A stretch of DNA of 64,000 bases from an uncultured Clostridia bacterium (GCA_947586185.1 CANPXN010000001.1:62001-126000), one strand, 5' to 3'; positions 40,469 to 49,465 are shown, counted from the first letter of the stretch. Translations and numbers: made by a program. Notes: a model not told the origin generated them from the sequence alone.

Positions 40469-40513
40469 GAAAAAACGGCGTATTTGCGTGAATCGCAACC
40501 GGTGTTTGACAAA

Positions 40514-40560
40514 TTGCATACGGCTGATTGATAGTATGCAACCGCAGAATCGGATATAAT
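40514..40560 (+). promoter_or_regulatory. Promoter with overlapping palindrome upstream of the XRE regulator
   Basis: TATAAT at 40555-40560 has no good -35 box. Instead TTGCATAC (40514-40521) and GTATGCAA (40534-40541) form a perfect inverted repeat covering the -35 position. This suggests an operator, perhaps for the regulator itself. Confidence 0.55.
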
Positions 40561-40600
40561 GTGTATGTCAGATGGTCAATAATACAACAGGAGGATGAAT

Positions 40601-41578
40601 ATGATATTTGCAGACAAAATAATTCAGCTTAGAAAAAAGAACGGCTGGTCACAGGAGGAGCTTGCTGAGCAGATGAATGTGAGCAGACAATCGGTTTCAA
40701 AATGGGAAAGCGCTCAGTCGATTCCGGACATTGAAAAAATAATACGTCTTTCAGAGCTTTTTGGAGTTAGTATTGATTACCTGCTGAAAGATGAAATGGA
40801 GGATGTTGAATATACCGGTTGTGAATCGAACGAGGGCGGTGAGCTGCGCCGTGTATCAATGGAGGAAGCTTCTGACTTTATTAAGGTAAAGGGTGAAACT
40901 GCAAGTAAGATAGCTTTTGGTGTATTTCTCTGCATTCTTTCTCCGATATGCCTTATAATTTTATCCGCAGCCAGTGAAGAGTACGGACTTTCAGAAAATA
41001 TCGCATGCGGCACAGGCTTGGTGGTGCTGTTAGGAATAGTCGCCGCAGCTGTTTCAATTTTTATATCAAGCGGAAAAAGAACTGCTGATTATGAGTTTCT
41101 TGAAAAGGAGATTTTTGAAACTGAATACGGAGTTACCGGCATGGTAAATGAGCGAAAAAAGCAGTACAGGGATACATATAACAAGAGCTTAACAATAGGT
41201 TCAGTGCTGTGTATTTGTTCTTTAATTCCTATTTTTGCAGGAATTATTATAAACGAATCCAGCGAGATGCTTATGATAATTATGCTTTCTTGTATGCTTC
41301 TTATTGCAGGAGTGGGAGTTATGATATTAACTAAAAGCTGCATAATCTGGGAAAGCTTTGCTAAGCTTTTGCAGGAGGGAGATTATACAAAGGATAAAAA
41401 GAGTTTTTGCAGTGCGTCGTCTGCTGCCTCCACAATATACTGGCTTGGATTCACGGCAGCGTATTTAATATATAACTTTATTACGGACAACTGGGGTACC
41501 AGCTGGATAATATGGGTCGCAGCAGGAGTGCTCTATCCTGTGCTCTCATCTGTGTGCAGGTTATTTTACAAAAAGTAA
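40601..41578 (+). CDS. XRE-family regulator with C-terminal membrane domain
   Basis: The 325-residue protein has an N-terminal Cro/C1 helix-turn-helix (IIQLRKKNGWSQEELAEQMN, VSRQSVSKWESAQSIPDIEK) and a linker. Then come two membrane helices (about 104-155), a charged loop of about 50 residues with FETEYGVTGMVNERKKQYRD, and four further helices. The layout resembles membrane-bound XRE regulators common in Firmicutes; the ligand is unknown. ATG 40601 is chosen because it is six bases after GGAGG; the ATG at 40595 touches that site. Confidence 0.85.
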   Translation: MIFADKIIQLRKKNGWSQEELAEQMNVSRQSVSKWESAQSIPDIEKIIRLSELFGVSIDYLLKDEMEDVEYTGCESNEGGELRRVSMEEASDFIKVKGETASKIAFGVFLCILSPICLIILSAASEEYGLSENIACGTGLVVLLGIVAAAVSIFISSGKRTADYEFLEKEIFETEYGVTGMVNERKKQYRDTYNKSLTIGSVLCICSLIPIFAGIIINESSEMLMIIMLSCMLLIAGVGVMILTKSCIIWESFAKLLQEGDYTKDKKSFCSASSAASTIYWLGFTAAYLIYNFITDNWGTSWIIWVAAGVLYPVLSSVCRLFYKK

Positions 41579-41602
41579 GAGCTTGCCTTAATATACTGCA
41601 AT

Positions 41603-41638
41603 AAAAAAGTCAGAAGCAAAATGCCTCTGACTTTTTTG
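41603..41638. terminator. Bidirectional terminator
   Basis: AAAAAAGTCAGA / TCTGACTTTTTT stem at the convergent junction. Confidence 0.85.
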
Positions 41639-41644
41639 TATGTA

Positions 41645-42808
41645 TCACTGATTTTGCAGCGACGGGAATCTTCCGTCCTCGTCTTTTATTTTTGACCAGA
41701 AGTATCTCAGCTCCCAGCCGTCGAAGTCTGTGATCTTCATAGCTGAGCCAGCCATCATAAGGGAATTTTCGCCTCCCGGGAAGCCTCCAGGTGGAAATCC
41801 GCCTTTTTCACCCTCTCCGCCGTAGAAGTCAGTCATGCCGAAGCCGTGACCAAGCTCATGCTCAAGAACGTGAAGACCAGTTCCGTCGATCATGCTAAGG
41901 TATGCGTTGTCTGAAAGCCTCTGACCCCAGTCGCCGCCGCATCCTCCTATGGACGGGAAGCCCTGAGTTGCCCACATACACATATCAAAGCGTTTGTCAA
42001 GTCCGCCCGGATATTCGTAGTTTGGATCGGAAAAATGCTCCATTCTTGAAAGCTCTGCCGGAGGGTCAGCAACTACATTTGGGATTTCCTCCACGCCGTT
42101 TGAGGTGTCAAAAGAGCTGTCGTAAGGGGTCGTGGTATCGTAAACTATTTCATCGGGCTGTAAGTCCTGCATAACATTTCTGTCAATAACTGCCCAGCCT
42201 ACAACCTTTACGTCAACATGGTCATATGGCCAGTTCTCATATCCCACAAGCCAGTCGGTCCAGTCGTTTACGGCGTTTTCGAGCATTGTTTCAAACGCCC
42301 TTCTCTGTTCAAGAGTAACAGTCTTATAGGACTGCCACTTTACAACATAATTAAGAGTTCCGTTTCCGGCAATGATCTGATCGAATATAGTGTTTCTTCT
42401 TACTGTTGATTGTTCTGCAACAACACGATTCTGCCATATCCAGTCAGCAGCATACTGATATTCAGACGGCATGTCGCTTATAGTTATTTTGCTTGGCGGG
42501 TCAGGATTTTCTGCCTTGATCTTGATTGGATCAATGATTCCCATTGCAATTCTTTTAGCAAGGATCTCGTCATATACGTTTATAACGCCGTCCTCGTTTA
42601 TGTCTGCAATTTCAACGTCTTCGTCTTCCAAGTATGCCGTTTTGGTAAGGCAGTGCTTGTAGATCATAACGTCTCTTGCGGACACGGAACCGTCAAGATC
42701 AATATCGCCTTTGTACTTTTTAGCGGTATCAGCTCCTGCGTTAAATATGGCTGAAGACCCGGCAAGTACTGCTGCGGCGACCACAGCATTGATTTTTTTC
42801 TTGTCCAT
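41645..42808 (-). CDS. Dockerin-bearing zinc metallopeptidase-like protein
   Basis: The 387-residue secreted protein has a signal peptide (about 1-26). An N-terminal dockerin (about 33-92) has GDIDLDGSVSARDVMIYK and DINEDGVINVYDEILAKR. A peptidase-like domain follows. Near residue 318 it has HELGHGFGMTD, an HExxHxxGxxD zinc motif of metzincin type with Asp as third ligand (as in snapalysin), followed by a Gly/Pro-rich stretch (GGEGEKGGFPPGGFPGGE) and MMAGSAMKITDFD, a possible Met-turn. The domain otherwise matches nothing I can name. It may cut proteins at the cell surface or on the cellulosome; a structural role is possible. Confidence 0.75.
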   Translation of the reverse strand: MDKKKINAVVAAAVLAGSSAIFNAGADTAKKYKGDIDLDGSVSARDVMIYKHCLTKTAYLEDEDVEIADINEDGVINVYDEILAKRIAMGIIDPIKIKAENPDPPSKITISDMPSEYQYAADWIWQNRVVAEQSTVRRNTIFDQIIAGNGTLNYVVKWQSYKTVTLEQRRAFETMLENAVNDWTDWLVGYENWPYDHVDVKVVGWAVIDRNVMQDLQPDEIVYDTTTPYDSSFDTSNGVEEIPNVVADPPAELSRMEHFSDPNYEYPGGLDKRFDMCMWATQGFPSIGGCGGDWGQRLSDNAYLSMIDGTGLHVLEHELGHGFGMTDFYGGEGEKGGFPPGGFPGGENSLMMAGSAMKITDFDGWELRYFWSKIKDEDGRFPSLQNQ

Positions 42809-43100
42809 TATAGTTTCCCCTATTCAAATATACATATAATTATGTGCTTTTCGGCTGTGCAGAGAACCAGAAGAAAGCACATTTTTAATAATATTAGTAT
42901 ATCATATCGAAATACACAATTCAATAATGTTTAAACTTTTTGTTGATTTTGTACAAGTCTACAATAAACGTTTAATATAATCAATATTAAAAATACAGCG
43001 AAAAACGAAGATTGAGCGCTTCTGAATGAGCAAATACAAGATTTTATCCTGTAAATCCGGAATTTGAATCAGTATTATTTAAAGCGGTTCAAGGAAGGAT
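42809..43100. other. Divergent intergenic region without a visible gene
   Basis: AT-rich stretch between the metallopeptidase (-) and SPFH (+) genes. I see no coding frame, tRNA or strong hairpin. Confidence 0.4.
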
Positions 43101-43129
43101 TTGCAAATATAAAGCGGCTGTGATATAAT
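43101..43129 (+). promoter_or_regulatory. Sigma-A promoter of the SPFH gene
   Basis: TTGCAA (43101-43106), 17-base spacer, TATAAT (43124-43129). Confidence 0.65.
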
Positions 43130-43172
43130 CATATCAATCCGGAGAGGAAGGCATCCGGTGAAAAAATACATA

Positions 43173-43202
43173 GAACTTGCAATATCCTATCGGTACAAGT
43201 TC
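43173..43202 (+). promoter_or_regulatory. Hairpin in the SPFH gene leader
   Basis: GAACTTG (43173-43179) and CAAGTTC (43196-43202) can pair. It has no T tract, so it is not a terminator. Confidence 0.4.
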
Positions 43203-43223
43203 ACAAACAGAAAGGATTAGAAA

Positions 43224-44105
43224 ATGGATTCAAAAATAATTGATGTAGGTAAAAAGAAACCAGCAGGAATTATCATGTTAGTTGTGATCATAGTACTTGT
43301 TATTACTTTGCTTGTATCTTCTCTTGCAATAGTTCCGGCAGGTTGTACGGGTGTTGTGACAACCTTTGGAAAGGTATCCGATAATGTTTTGAACGAAGGA
43401 CTTCATTTCAAAATACCATTTGCTCAGGACATTACAATTGTGTCAAATAAGATACAGGTTTATGAAGCGGACGCTGATGCAGTATCAAGGGATCTCCAGA
43501 GCGTGAATTCAAAAATAGCTGTAAACTACCGCATTAAGAATGAATCTTCAGCCGGTATTTACAAGAATATCGGTTCGGACTATCAGAGCGTTGTACTTAT
43601 GCCGACTGTTCAGGAGAGCATGAAATCGGTTTGCGCCATGTACACTGCGGAAGAGCTTATCACTGCCCGTGCTCAGGTAGGTGATGAAATAAAAAGGGAG
43701 CTTGAAAACAGAGTTGGAGAATACGGCATACAGATCGAGAAATTCAATATTGTAAATTTTGATTTTTCTGCCGAGTTTAATCAGGCTATCGAGGCAAAAC
43801 AGGTTGCAGAGCAGAATCTCCTTAAAACCAAAACAGAGCAGGAGCAGGAAATAGTTGTTGCAGAAGCTGAGGCTAAAAAGAAGGTCATTGCCGCAGATGC
43901 CGAGGCTGAATCAATCAAGAAAAAAGCCGATGCTCAGGCTGAGGCAAACAAGACTCTTACGGATTCCTTGACCGATGAGCTTATAAAGTATCAGACTATT
44001 GACAAGTGGGACGGAAAACTTCCTAAGGTATCCGGAAGTTCAAATCCTTTGGTTTCAGTTGGCATTGACGATGAAACAGAGAAATCTACAAAGGCAGCAG
44101 AGTAA
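43224..44105 (+). CDS. SPFH/prohibitin-family membrane protein
   Basis: The 293-residue protein has one N-terminal membrane helix (about 15-38, IIMLVVIIVLVITLLVSSLA). A SPFH/Band-7 domain follows (about 40-200; GCTGVVTTFGKVSDNVLNEG). Then comes a heptad-rich, Ala/Glu/Lys-rich segment (about 195-245; EQEIVVAEAEAKKKVIAADA) likely to form a coiled coil. Relatives (HflC, prohibitin, stomatin) form membrane rings that organise proteases or membrane domains. No partner gene is adjacent. It has its own promoter and terminator, so it is a single-gene unit. Confidence 0.85.
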   Translation: MDSKIIDVGKKKPAGIIMLVVIIVLVITLLVSSLAIVPAGCTGVVTTFGKVSDNVLNEGLHFKIPFAQDITIVSNKIQVYEADADAVSRDLQSVNSKIAVNYRIKNESSAGIYKNIGSDYQSVVLMPTVQESMKSVCAMYTAEELITARAQVGDEIKRELENRVGEYGIQIEKFNIVNFDFSAEFNQAIEAKQVAEQNLLKTKTEQEQEIVVAEAEAKKKVIAADAEAESIKKKADAQAEANKTLTDSLTDELIKYQTIDKWDGKLPKVSGSSNPLVSVGIDDETEKSTKAAE

Positions 44106-44108
44106 ACA

Positions 44109-44142
44109 ACAACAGCAGGGCTAACACCCTGCTGTTGTTTTT
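44109..44142. terminator. Bidirectional terminator
   Basis: ACAACAGCAGGG / CCCTGCTGTTGT perfect 12-bp stem followed by TTTTT, at a convergent junction. Confidence 0.9.
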
Positions 44143-44145
44143 ATG

Positions 44146-45252
44146 TTATACATTAAATTTTTTCTCTCCGTTAAAAATATGAAGCTGAGTACAGTCAGCA
44201 GCCTTTTGTATAAGCTCGGCAGAGCTATTTTTTACAGCAAAGTCATATTCCTCCTGAGTGATAGGGACTATCCAAAGCAGATTGATATCCTCTCCCATAA
44301 AGCCATTGTATGACGGATGCTCCATACCCGGAATATACTTCGGATTTACGAATAAAAGGGCGGAAAATCCTTTAATATTGTTAAACGGAACGGTATGACC
44401 ATGAGCTAAAAAGGTTATTTCCTTCCATGGCATTGCAGAAAGGGAGGAAATTACGCCACCCATATATTGGCATAGCTGGCTGTGCTGCTGCACTGCTGCG
44501 ATTCCAAGCTCAATACGTCTGAAGCTATGGGAGTTGTTGCCAAAAGCCTGTTCAATCTTTGGCATTGGTATCATGCTGACTCCGGCTGTAATACCATAGG
44601 AAACGCCATTGCTGCTCCCACAGACATATGCCTTGGGTGGAAATTTTTCACCGTCGATCGCAAAGTATTTTTCATGCTTTCCAAAGAAGTTTTCCAGTGC
44701 TTCAAGATGCTCATGCTGTACCTGAGGCCAGAAATCTCCGTCAAAGTATCCCCAAAAGCTGCGGCTTCTCTGAACTCTTTTAGTAAGGCCTTCATGAGCG
44801 CCTTTCAGCTCCCATGCGTAAGGACCTGTGCCGGAGGCAAATCTTGAATAGCCGTGAAAATCATTATATCCGCTCCAGCCGGGGATCACGCAGATAAGCT
44901 CTCCACAGTAAAGCAGTGCTGCGCTTTCGCCCTCCTCGAACCAAACTATTTCAAGCTGGCTTTCGTCAAGCTCCATTCCGGACGGATTGTGAGCCACATA
45001 CTGAGCCGGCATCATTGGCGCTCTGCCGTTTTCCATGGAGTTCACATTAAGCTTTTGAGGAGCTTTTTTTCTGTTGCATATCCAGCATACCTTCATAGTA
45101 GGATTATTGCTTAGATAATTCAACCATATGTAAAAATAATAAGAGGAGTCGCTTTTTTCTACAAATGCCTGAGCCTGACATACAGGCGAATCACTTTGGA
45201 GTATAGTTTCCGGTTCAGATTCTTTTTGCTTAGATTTACTGAATATTCCCAT
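44146..45252 (-). CDS. SUFU (suppressor of fused)-domain protein
   Basis: The 368-residue cytoplasmic protein has no signal peptide. The C-terminal ~180 residues fit the bacterial SUFU domain: RRIELGIAAVQQHSQLCQYM, AHGHTVPFNN and NLLWIVPITQEEYDFAV, the last being the typical ending. The N-terminal half has a KVCWICNRKK segment and WFEEGESAALLYCGELICV. Bacterial SUFU proteins are widespread, often as immunity-like or unknown proteins; there is no toxin gene beside it. Function is unknown. Confidence 0.7.
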   Translation of the reverse strand: MGIFSKSKQKESEPETILQSDSPVCQAQAFVEKSDSSYYFYIWLNYLSNNPTMKVCWICNRKKAPQKLNVNSMENGRAPMMPAQYVAHNPSGMELDESQLEIVWFEEGESAALLYCGELICVIPGWSGYNDFHGYSRFASGTGPYAWELKGAHEGLTKRVQRSRSFWGYFDGDFWPQVQHEHLEALENFFGKHEKYFAIDGEKFPPKAYVCGSSNGVSYGITAGVSMIPMPKIEQAFGNNSHSFRRIELGIAAVQQHSQLCQYMGGVISSLSAMPWKEITFLAHGHTVPFNNIKGFSALLFVNPKYIPGMEHPSYNGFMGEDINLLWIVPITQEEYDFAVKNSSAELIQKAADCTQLHIFNGEKKFNV

Positions 45253-45432
45253 AACAATTAACCTTTCTTTTTATGCTTAATTCATGTTTAAAATTATATA
45301 TTATTTTGTTTAAAATGTCAACATAATGTTTAAGAAAGGATAGCACAAAGGTTTTTAAAAAAATATTTTGTACTAAGTGTACAAATGTACAGCTTTAAAT
45401 TGATAAAATATGTAGAATACTTCTTAAAACTG

Positions 45433-45461
45433 TTGATAATTTTTACGAAGTAAGCTATAAT
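45433..45461 (+). promoter_or_regulatory. Sigma-A promoter of the EF-G-like gene
   Basis: TTGATA (45433-45438), 17-base spacer, TATAAT (45456-45461), 33 bases before the ATG. Confidence 0.75.
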
Positions 45462-45494
45462 TAAATTAAAATATTTTTAAGGAGAGAACAATTA

Positions 45495-47570
45495 ATGAAT
45501 ACCCATGAAGTTAGCAATATAAAAAATATAGTAATCGCAGGTCACAACGGCTCCGGTAAAACCTCGCTTGCAGAAGCTCTTCTTTATAAGGCAGGCGCAT
45601 CGGAGCGTCTGGGTAAGGTTTCTGACGGAACAACTGTATGCGATTTTGATCCTGAAGAGGTGAAAAGACAGATTTCCATAAATACTGCATTGTCAAATTT
45701 TGAGTATAACAGTATAAAGGTAAATCTCATTGACACTCCGGGACTTTTTGACTTTGCCGGAGATATGATCCAGGGCATAAGAGCTGCCGATACAGTAATG
45801 ATAACGGTTTCGGCAAAATCCGGCGTTAAGGTGGGTACGAAAAAAGCGTATGCCCAGGCTTCAAAAATGAAAAAGTCCAAGATTTTTGCAATAACAAAAA
45901 TTGACGATCCTAACGCTAATTTCTACAATGTCCTTACAGAGCTTAAAACTGTTTTCGGACCTACTGTGTGTCCGGTAGTAGTACCTGTTATTCAGGATGA
46001 TAAAATAGTATCCTATGTAAATCTCATTGAGATGAAAGCGTACAAATACGATGAAAAGGGAATTGCTGTTGAAACGGATATGCCGACTGCTGAAATATCC
46101 GATAAGATAGAGTACCGTCTTGAGGGCTTGCGTACTGCTATAAGCGAGGCTGTTGCCGAAACTGACGATGATCTTATGGAAAAGTTTTTCGAGGGCGAGC
46201 AGTTTACCCAGGATGAACTGATCGACGGCATTCATAAAGGCGTTAACGCCGGAATTATCACTCCGGTAGTTTGTGTTTCTGCAAGTGCTCTTGTTGGTAT
46301 TGACATGCTGCTTAAAGAGTTTGAACTGCTTTTGCCGTCGCCGGATGAAGTACCTGCTGCCGAAGCCACTGCAGGAGACGATCTTGCAGAAGTTGCATGT
46401 GATCCTGACGCACCGTTCAGCGGTTTTGTGTTCAAGACGGTTGCAGACCCGTTTGTAGGTAAGATGTCATACATAAAGGTAATGTCCGGAAAGCTTTCGG
46501 GAGATATATCGGTGGTAAATGCCTCTACCGGAGATCCGGAAAAAATCGGTAAGCTATATACCCTTAAAGGCAAGCAGCAGACGGAAGTCCAGTCTGCAAG
46601 CGCCGGAGATATTGTAGTCGCAGCAAAAATCAGCGCTGAAACAAACGATACTATATGTGCCTCCGAAAGGAAGCTTGAATTTGAAAAAATGGAATTTCCA
46701 AAGCCTTGCTACAGTATGGCTGTAAAGGCAAAGGCACAGGGAGATGAAAGCAAGATATCCTCCGGTATGCAGAGAATATTGGAGGAGGATCAGACTATCA
46801 GCTATAAGCTTGATACTCTGACAAACGAGCAGATATTAAGCGGTCTTGGCAAGCAGCATCTTGAAATAGTTATCGCAAAGCTGAAAAGCAAATTCGGTGC
46901 AGATGTTGAACTTACAGTTCCTAAGATCGCATACAGAGAAACGATCCGCAAAAAGGTCAAGGTTGAGGGCAAATATAAGAAGCAGACCGGCGGTCATGGT
47001 CAGTTTGGTCATGTATGGATCGAATTTGAGCCGTGCGTAAGCGACGAGCTTGTTTTTGAGGAAAAGGTGTTCGGCGGAGCAGTTCCTAAGAACTATTTTC
47101 CAGCTGTTGAAAAGGGATTGCAGGAATGCGTTAAAAAGGGCATACTTGCAGGCTGTCCTGTAGTGGGACTTAAAGCGATCCTTGTTGACGGTTCATATCA
47201 TCCTGTTGACTCATCAGAAATGGCATTCAAAACCGCTGCGTCCCTTGCGTATAAGGACGGAATGAAGCAGGCTGATCCGGTAATGCTTGAGCCTATCGGA
47301 ACCCTTTCCGTAACCGCTCCGGATGAAAATACCGGAGATATTATGGGTGAGCTTAACAAGCGCAGAGGCAGAGTTCTTGGAATGGAGCCTGCTGAAACCG
47401 GAATGACGGAGATCGTTGCAGAGGTTCCTGTAAGAGAAATGCATGACTTTGAAATGTATCTCAGACAGACTGCAAGAGGCATGGGAACATTTACCCTTGA
47501 GTTCCTGAGGTATGAGCAGCTCCCGGCAAATCTTCTGCCAGAGGTTATCGCTGCAAATGCAGGGGAGTAA
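45495..47570 (+). CDS. Elongation factor G-like GTPase (EF-G paralogue)
   Basis: The 691-residue protein has the five-domain layout of EF-G at normal length. GTPase motifs are G1 GHNGSGKTS, G3 DTPGL and G4 TKID, differing from GHIDAGKT and NKxD of the main EF-G. Domain IV includes TGGHGQFGHVWIEFEP, and the C-terminus has MGELNKRRGRVLGMEP. It belongs with the EF-G-like group found beside true FusA in many Firmicutes and actinobacteria, whose exact role is unsettled (an alternative translocase or a ribosome-linked GTPase). No ribosomal genes are adjacent, supporting the paralogue call. Confidence 0.87.
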   Translation: MNTHEVSNIKNIVIAGHNGSGKTSLAEALLYKAGASERLGKVSDGTTVCDFDPEEVKRQISINTALSNFEYNSIKVNLIDTPGLFDFAGDMIQGIRAADTVMITVSAKSGVKVGTKKAYAQASKMKKSKIFAITKIDDPNANFYNVLTELKTVFGPTVCPVVVPVIQDDKIVSYVNLIEMKAYKYDEKGIAVETDMPTAEISDKIEYRLEGLRTAISEAVAETDDDLMEKFFEGEQFTQDELIDGIHKGVNAGIITPVVCVSASALVGIDMLLKEFELLLPSPDEVPAAEATAGDDLAEVACDPDAPFSGFVFKTVADPFVGKMSYIKVMSGKLSGDISVVNASTGDPEKIGKLYTLKGKQQTEVQSASAGDIVVAAKISAETNDTICASERKLEFEKMEFPKPCYSMAVKAKAQGDESKISSGMQRILEEDQTISYKLDTLTNEQILSGLGKQHLEIVIAKLKSKFGADVELTVPKIAYRETIRKKVKVEGKYKKQTGGHGQFGHVWIEFEPCVSDELVFEEKVFGGAVPKNYFPAVEKGLQECVKKGILAGCPVVGLKAILVDGSYHPVDSSEMAFKTAASLAYKDGMKQADPVMLEPIGTLSVTAPDENTGDIMGELNKRRGRVLGMEPAETGMTEIVAEVPVREMHDFEMYLRQTARGMGTFTLEFLRYEQLPANLLPEVIAANAGE

Positions 47571-47597
47571 TTGTAATTGAAATAAAATATATTATAG

Positions 47598-47632
47598 AAC
47601 CGCTTTTGGGATTTTACCGGAAGCGGTTTGTT
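47598..47632 (+). terminator. Rho-independent terminator
   Basis: AACCGCTT / AAGCGGTT stem followed by TGTTATTTT. Confidence 0.7.
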
Positions 47633-47878
47633 ATTTTATGATAAGTAAATGTATTTTTAATGCGTATTGTATAAATTTCAGTATATTAATTCGTCATTTT
47701 GCACAATGAAAATATACGGCATTTTAACCAGTATTCTTATTATTAAAACTGTTGATTTGTTCAATTTTTATTGTAAATCGCAAAAAAACCTTAAAAACGA
47801 CGCAAACAGGGCATTAAAGTTCCCAAAAAACGATGTTTTAAGGTCAAAAAAATCTACATAAAATCGTGGTTTTTACGC
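47633..47878. other. AT-rich stretch without a convincing gene
   Basis: A 64-codon open frame lies here (47667-47861), but it has no ribosome site and an AT-driven composition. I judge the stretch non-coding. Confidence 0.4.
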
Positions 47879-47907
47879 TTGACTTATAAATTTTACTATG
47901 GTATAAA
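47879..47907 (+). promoter_or_regulatory. Sigma-A promoter of the SCP2 gene
   Basis: TTGACT (47879-47884), 17-base spacer, TATAAA (47902-47907), 64 bases before the ATG. Confidence 0.7.
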
Positions 47908-47971
47908 TAAATGGTAGAGAAAGAAAAAACGAAATGTTCGTGGTATAAAGAATTAACAGGAGGATTTTTTT

Positions 47972-48625
47972 ATGACTTATGAAGAAATCGTTGCTAAAGT
48001 AACAAAGGAATTCAGCACTGCTGACGTTAGCAATTATGAAGGTCACCTTGCGTTACAGATCAACATTATCGGAGAAGGCGGAGGAGCATTTTATACAGAG
48101 ATCTTGGACGGTAAGGTTATAGTTCAGCCTTATCAGTACTTTGATAACGATGCTATGCTTTCTGCAACTGCTGAAGATCTTATTAATATTGTAACAGGCA
48201 AGCTTGATCCTACTACAGCATATGCTGACGGAAAGATTTATATTGACGGCGACAAGGACAAGGCTTTTGAAATAAAGACGATCGTTGACAGCAAGAAGGC
48301 AGCTAAAACAAAGAAGACTAAAGCTGTAAAGGCTGCTGACAAGGATACAGAGTCCAAGACAGTTAAGAAGACTGCTTCAAAGGCAACAAAGGCTGCTCCT
48401 AAGAAAAAGGAAACAGCTTCAGTTAAGGTTGAAAATCTTGACAGCAAGATTGATTCAAAGCAGCTTTCATTTACAGAAACTGCTCCTGCAAAGGCAAAGG
48501 CTCCTGCAAAGGAAACAGTAAAGGCTGCTTCAAAGACAGCTTCAAAAACTGTAAAGGAATCAGCAGTTAAGGCTGCTTCAACAAGCAGATCAGTAAAGAC
48601 CAAAACAGGCGCTAAAAAGGGCTAA
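47972..48625 (+). CDS. SCP2-domain protein with histone-H1-like Lys/Ala tail
   Basis: The 217-residue protein has an SCP2 (sterol carrier protein 2)-like fold in residues 1-105. Diagnostic segments are DAMLSATAEDLINIVTGKLD and PTTAYADGKIYIDGDKDKA. SCP2 folds hold a hydrophobic ligand such as an acyl chain. The remaining 112 residues are mostly Lys, Ala, Thr and Ser (VKAADKDTESKTVKKTASK), resembling histone H1-type tails, interrupted by VENLDSKIDSKQLSFTETAP. Such tails bind DNA, RNA or other polyanions. AGGAGG precedes the ATG. Its stop codon overlaps the start of a phosphopantetheinyl transferase, so the two are co-translated. Confidence 0.78.
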   Translation: MTYEEIVAKVTKEFSTADVSNYEGHLALQINIIGEGGGAFYTEILDGKVIVQPYQYFDNDAMLSATAEDLINIVTGKLDPTTAYADGKIYIDGDKDKAFEIKTIVDSKKAAKTKKTKAVKAADKDTESKTVKKTASKATKAAPKKKETASVKVENLDSKIDSKQLSFTETAPAKAKAPAKETVKAASKTASKTVKESAVKAASTSRSVKTKTGAKKG

Positions 48626-49224
48626 TGCTCTATATAAGCAAGGCTGAGTTTAAGGGCAGCAAGACTGCTCATAAAAAAGAACTTCATGGACTTGCATACA
48701 GAAGGCTTTATGAGGCTTTAAGAGCTGAATACGAAATTGATACAGAGCATGCTGAATATATATATAATGAGCATGGAAAGCCGTATTTAAAGGACTTTAC
48801 GGATATATATTTCAACATAAGCCACTGTCAGGGACTGGCGGTAACAGCTGTGTCAGCTTTTGAAAACGGAGTTGACGCTGAGGACGTTAGGGATTATTCC
48901 GAAAGAGTGGTTTCAAGGAGCTTTTCCAAAAGAGAAAAAGAGCTTCTTGTGAACTGTGAGGATAAGAACACGATGTTCTTTCGTATGTGGACCTTAAAGG
49001 AAAGCTTTGTTAAAGCTCTTGGAATTGGTATTTCATATCCTCTGAAAACAGCGGAGTTTCTTCTGTCTAAAGATGAAATAAACGCTTTCGGATGCGATGG
49101 ATATTCGTTTGTACAATATATTTTTTCAGATGGATATGTATGCTCTTTCTGCATTAAGAATGCAGGGAAAAATAAAGTTTACTATATCGGCAGTTCGGCG
49201 GATAAGCTGATACTGCCGGTGTAA
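48625..49224 (+). CDS. 4'-phosphopantetheinyl transferase (Sfp/AcpT-like)
   Basis: The 199-residue protein shows the family motifs NISHCQG, GVDAEDV (Mg2+-binding Asp and Glu) and RMWTLKESFVKALG (the W-(S/T)-x-KE-x-x-x-K motif). It moves the phosphopantetheine arm of CoA to a Ser of carrier proteins. The start ATG shares one base with the stop of the SCP2 gene (TAATG). No carrier-protein gene is adjacent; the only ACP module in the window is in the gene at 347. There is no terminator until about 49361. Confidence 0.88.
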   Translation: MLYISKAEFKGSKTAHKKELHGLAYRRLYEALRAEYEIDTEHAEYIYNEHGKPYLKDFTDIYFNISHCQGLAVTAVSAFENGVDAEDVRDYSERVVSRSFSKREKELLVNCEDKNTMFFRMWTLKESFVKALGIGISYPLKTAEFLLSKDEINAFGCDGYSFVQYIFSDGYVCSFCIKNAGKNKVYYIGSSADKLILPV

Positions 49225-49233
49225 TAGCCTGAT

Positions 49234-49273
49234 TTCACAAGAGATGCACATACAGCTTTGCATATTTTGTGAA
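49234..49273 (+). other. Hairpin downstream of the PPTase gene
   Basis: TTCACAA (49234-49240) and TTGTGAA (49267-49273) pair around an inner TGCA/TGCA pair. No T tract follows, so it may be an mRNA 3' stabiliser. Confidence 0.35.
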
Positions 49274-49360
49274 GACAGGTTCTATATAAAAAAGATAAAT
49301 CCAGCAGTAAACCTACTGCGAATGATATGGCAGCATTTGTCATATACCCTCTCTATTATG

Positions 49361-49386
49361 CACCGTATTTACGGTGTATTTTTTTG
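49361..49386 (+). terminator. Rho-independent terminator
   Basis: CACCGT / ACGGTG stem followed by a run of seven T. It ends the PPTase transcript. Confidence 0.75.
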
Positions 49387-49465
49387 TTTTGTGTTATGAA
49401 AATATTGACTAATTTAATCGGTTATTGTAAAATAATAATGTATAATATTTTTAATTCTAATTTTG

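Noticed and set aside
47667-47861. A 64-codon frame between EF-G-like and SCP2 genes
   Set aside because: No ribosome site, AT-driven composition and no domain.
48238-48603. A 121-codon minus-strand frame over the SCP2 gene tail
   Set aside because: The repeated Lys/Ala codons on the plus strand give a Phe/Ala/Val-rich shadow; there is no ribosome site.
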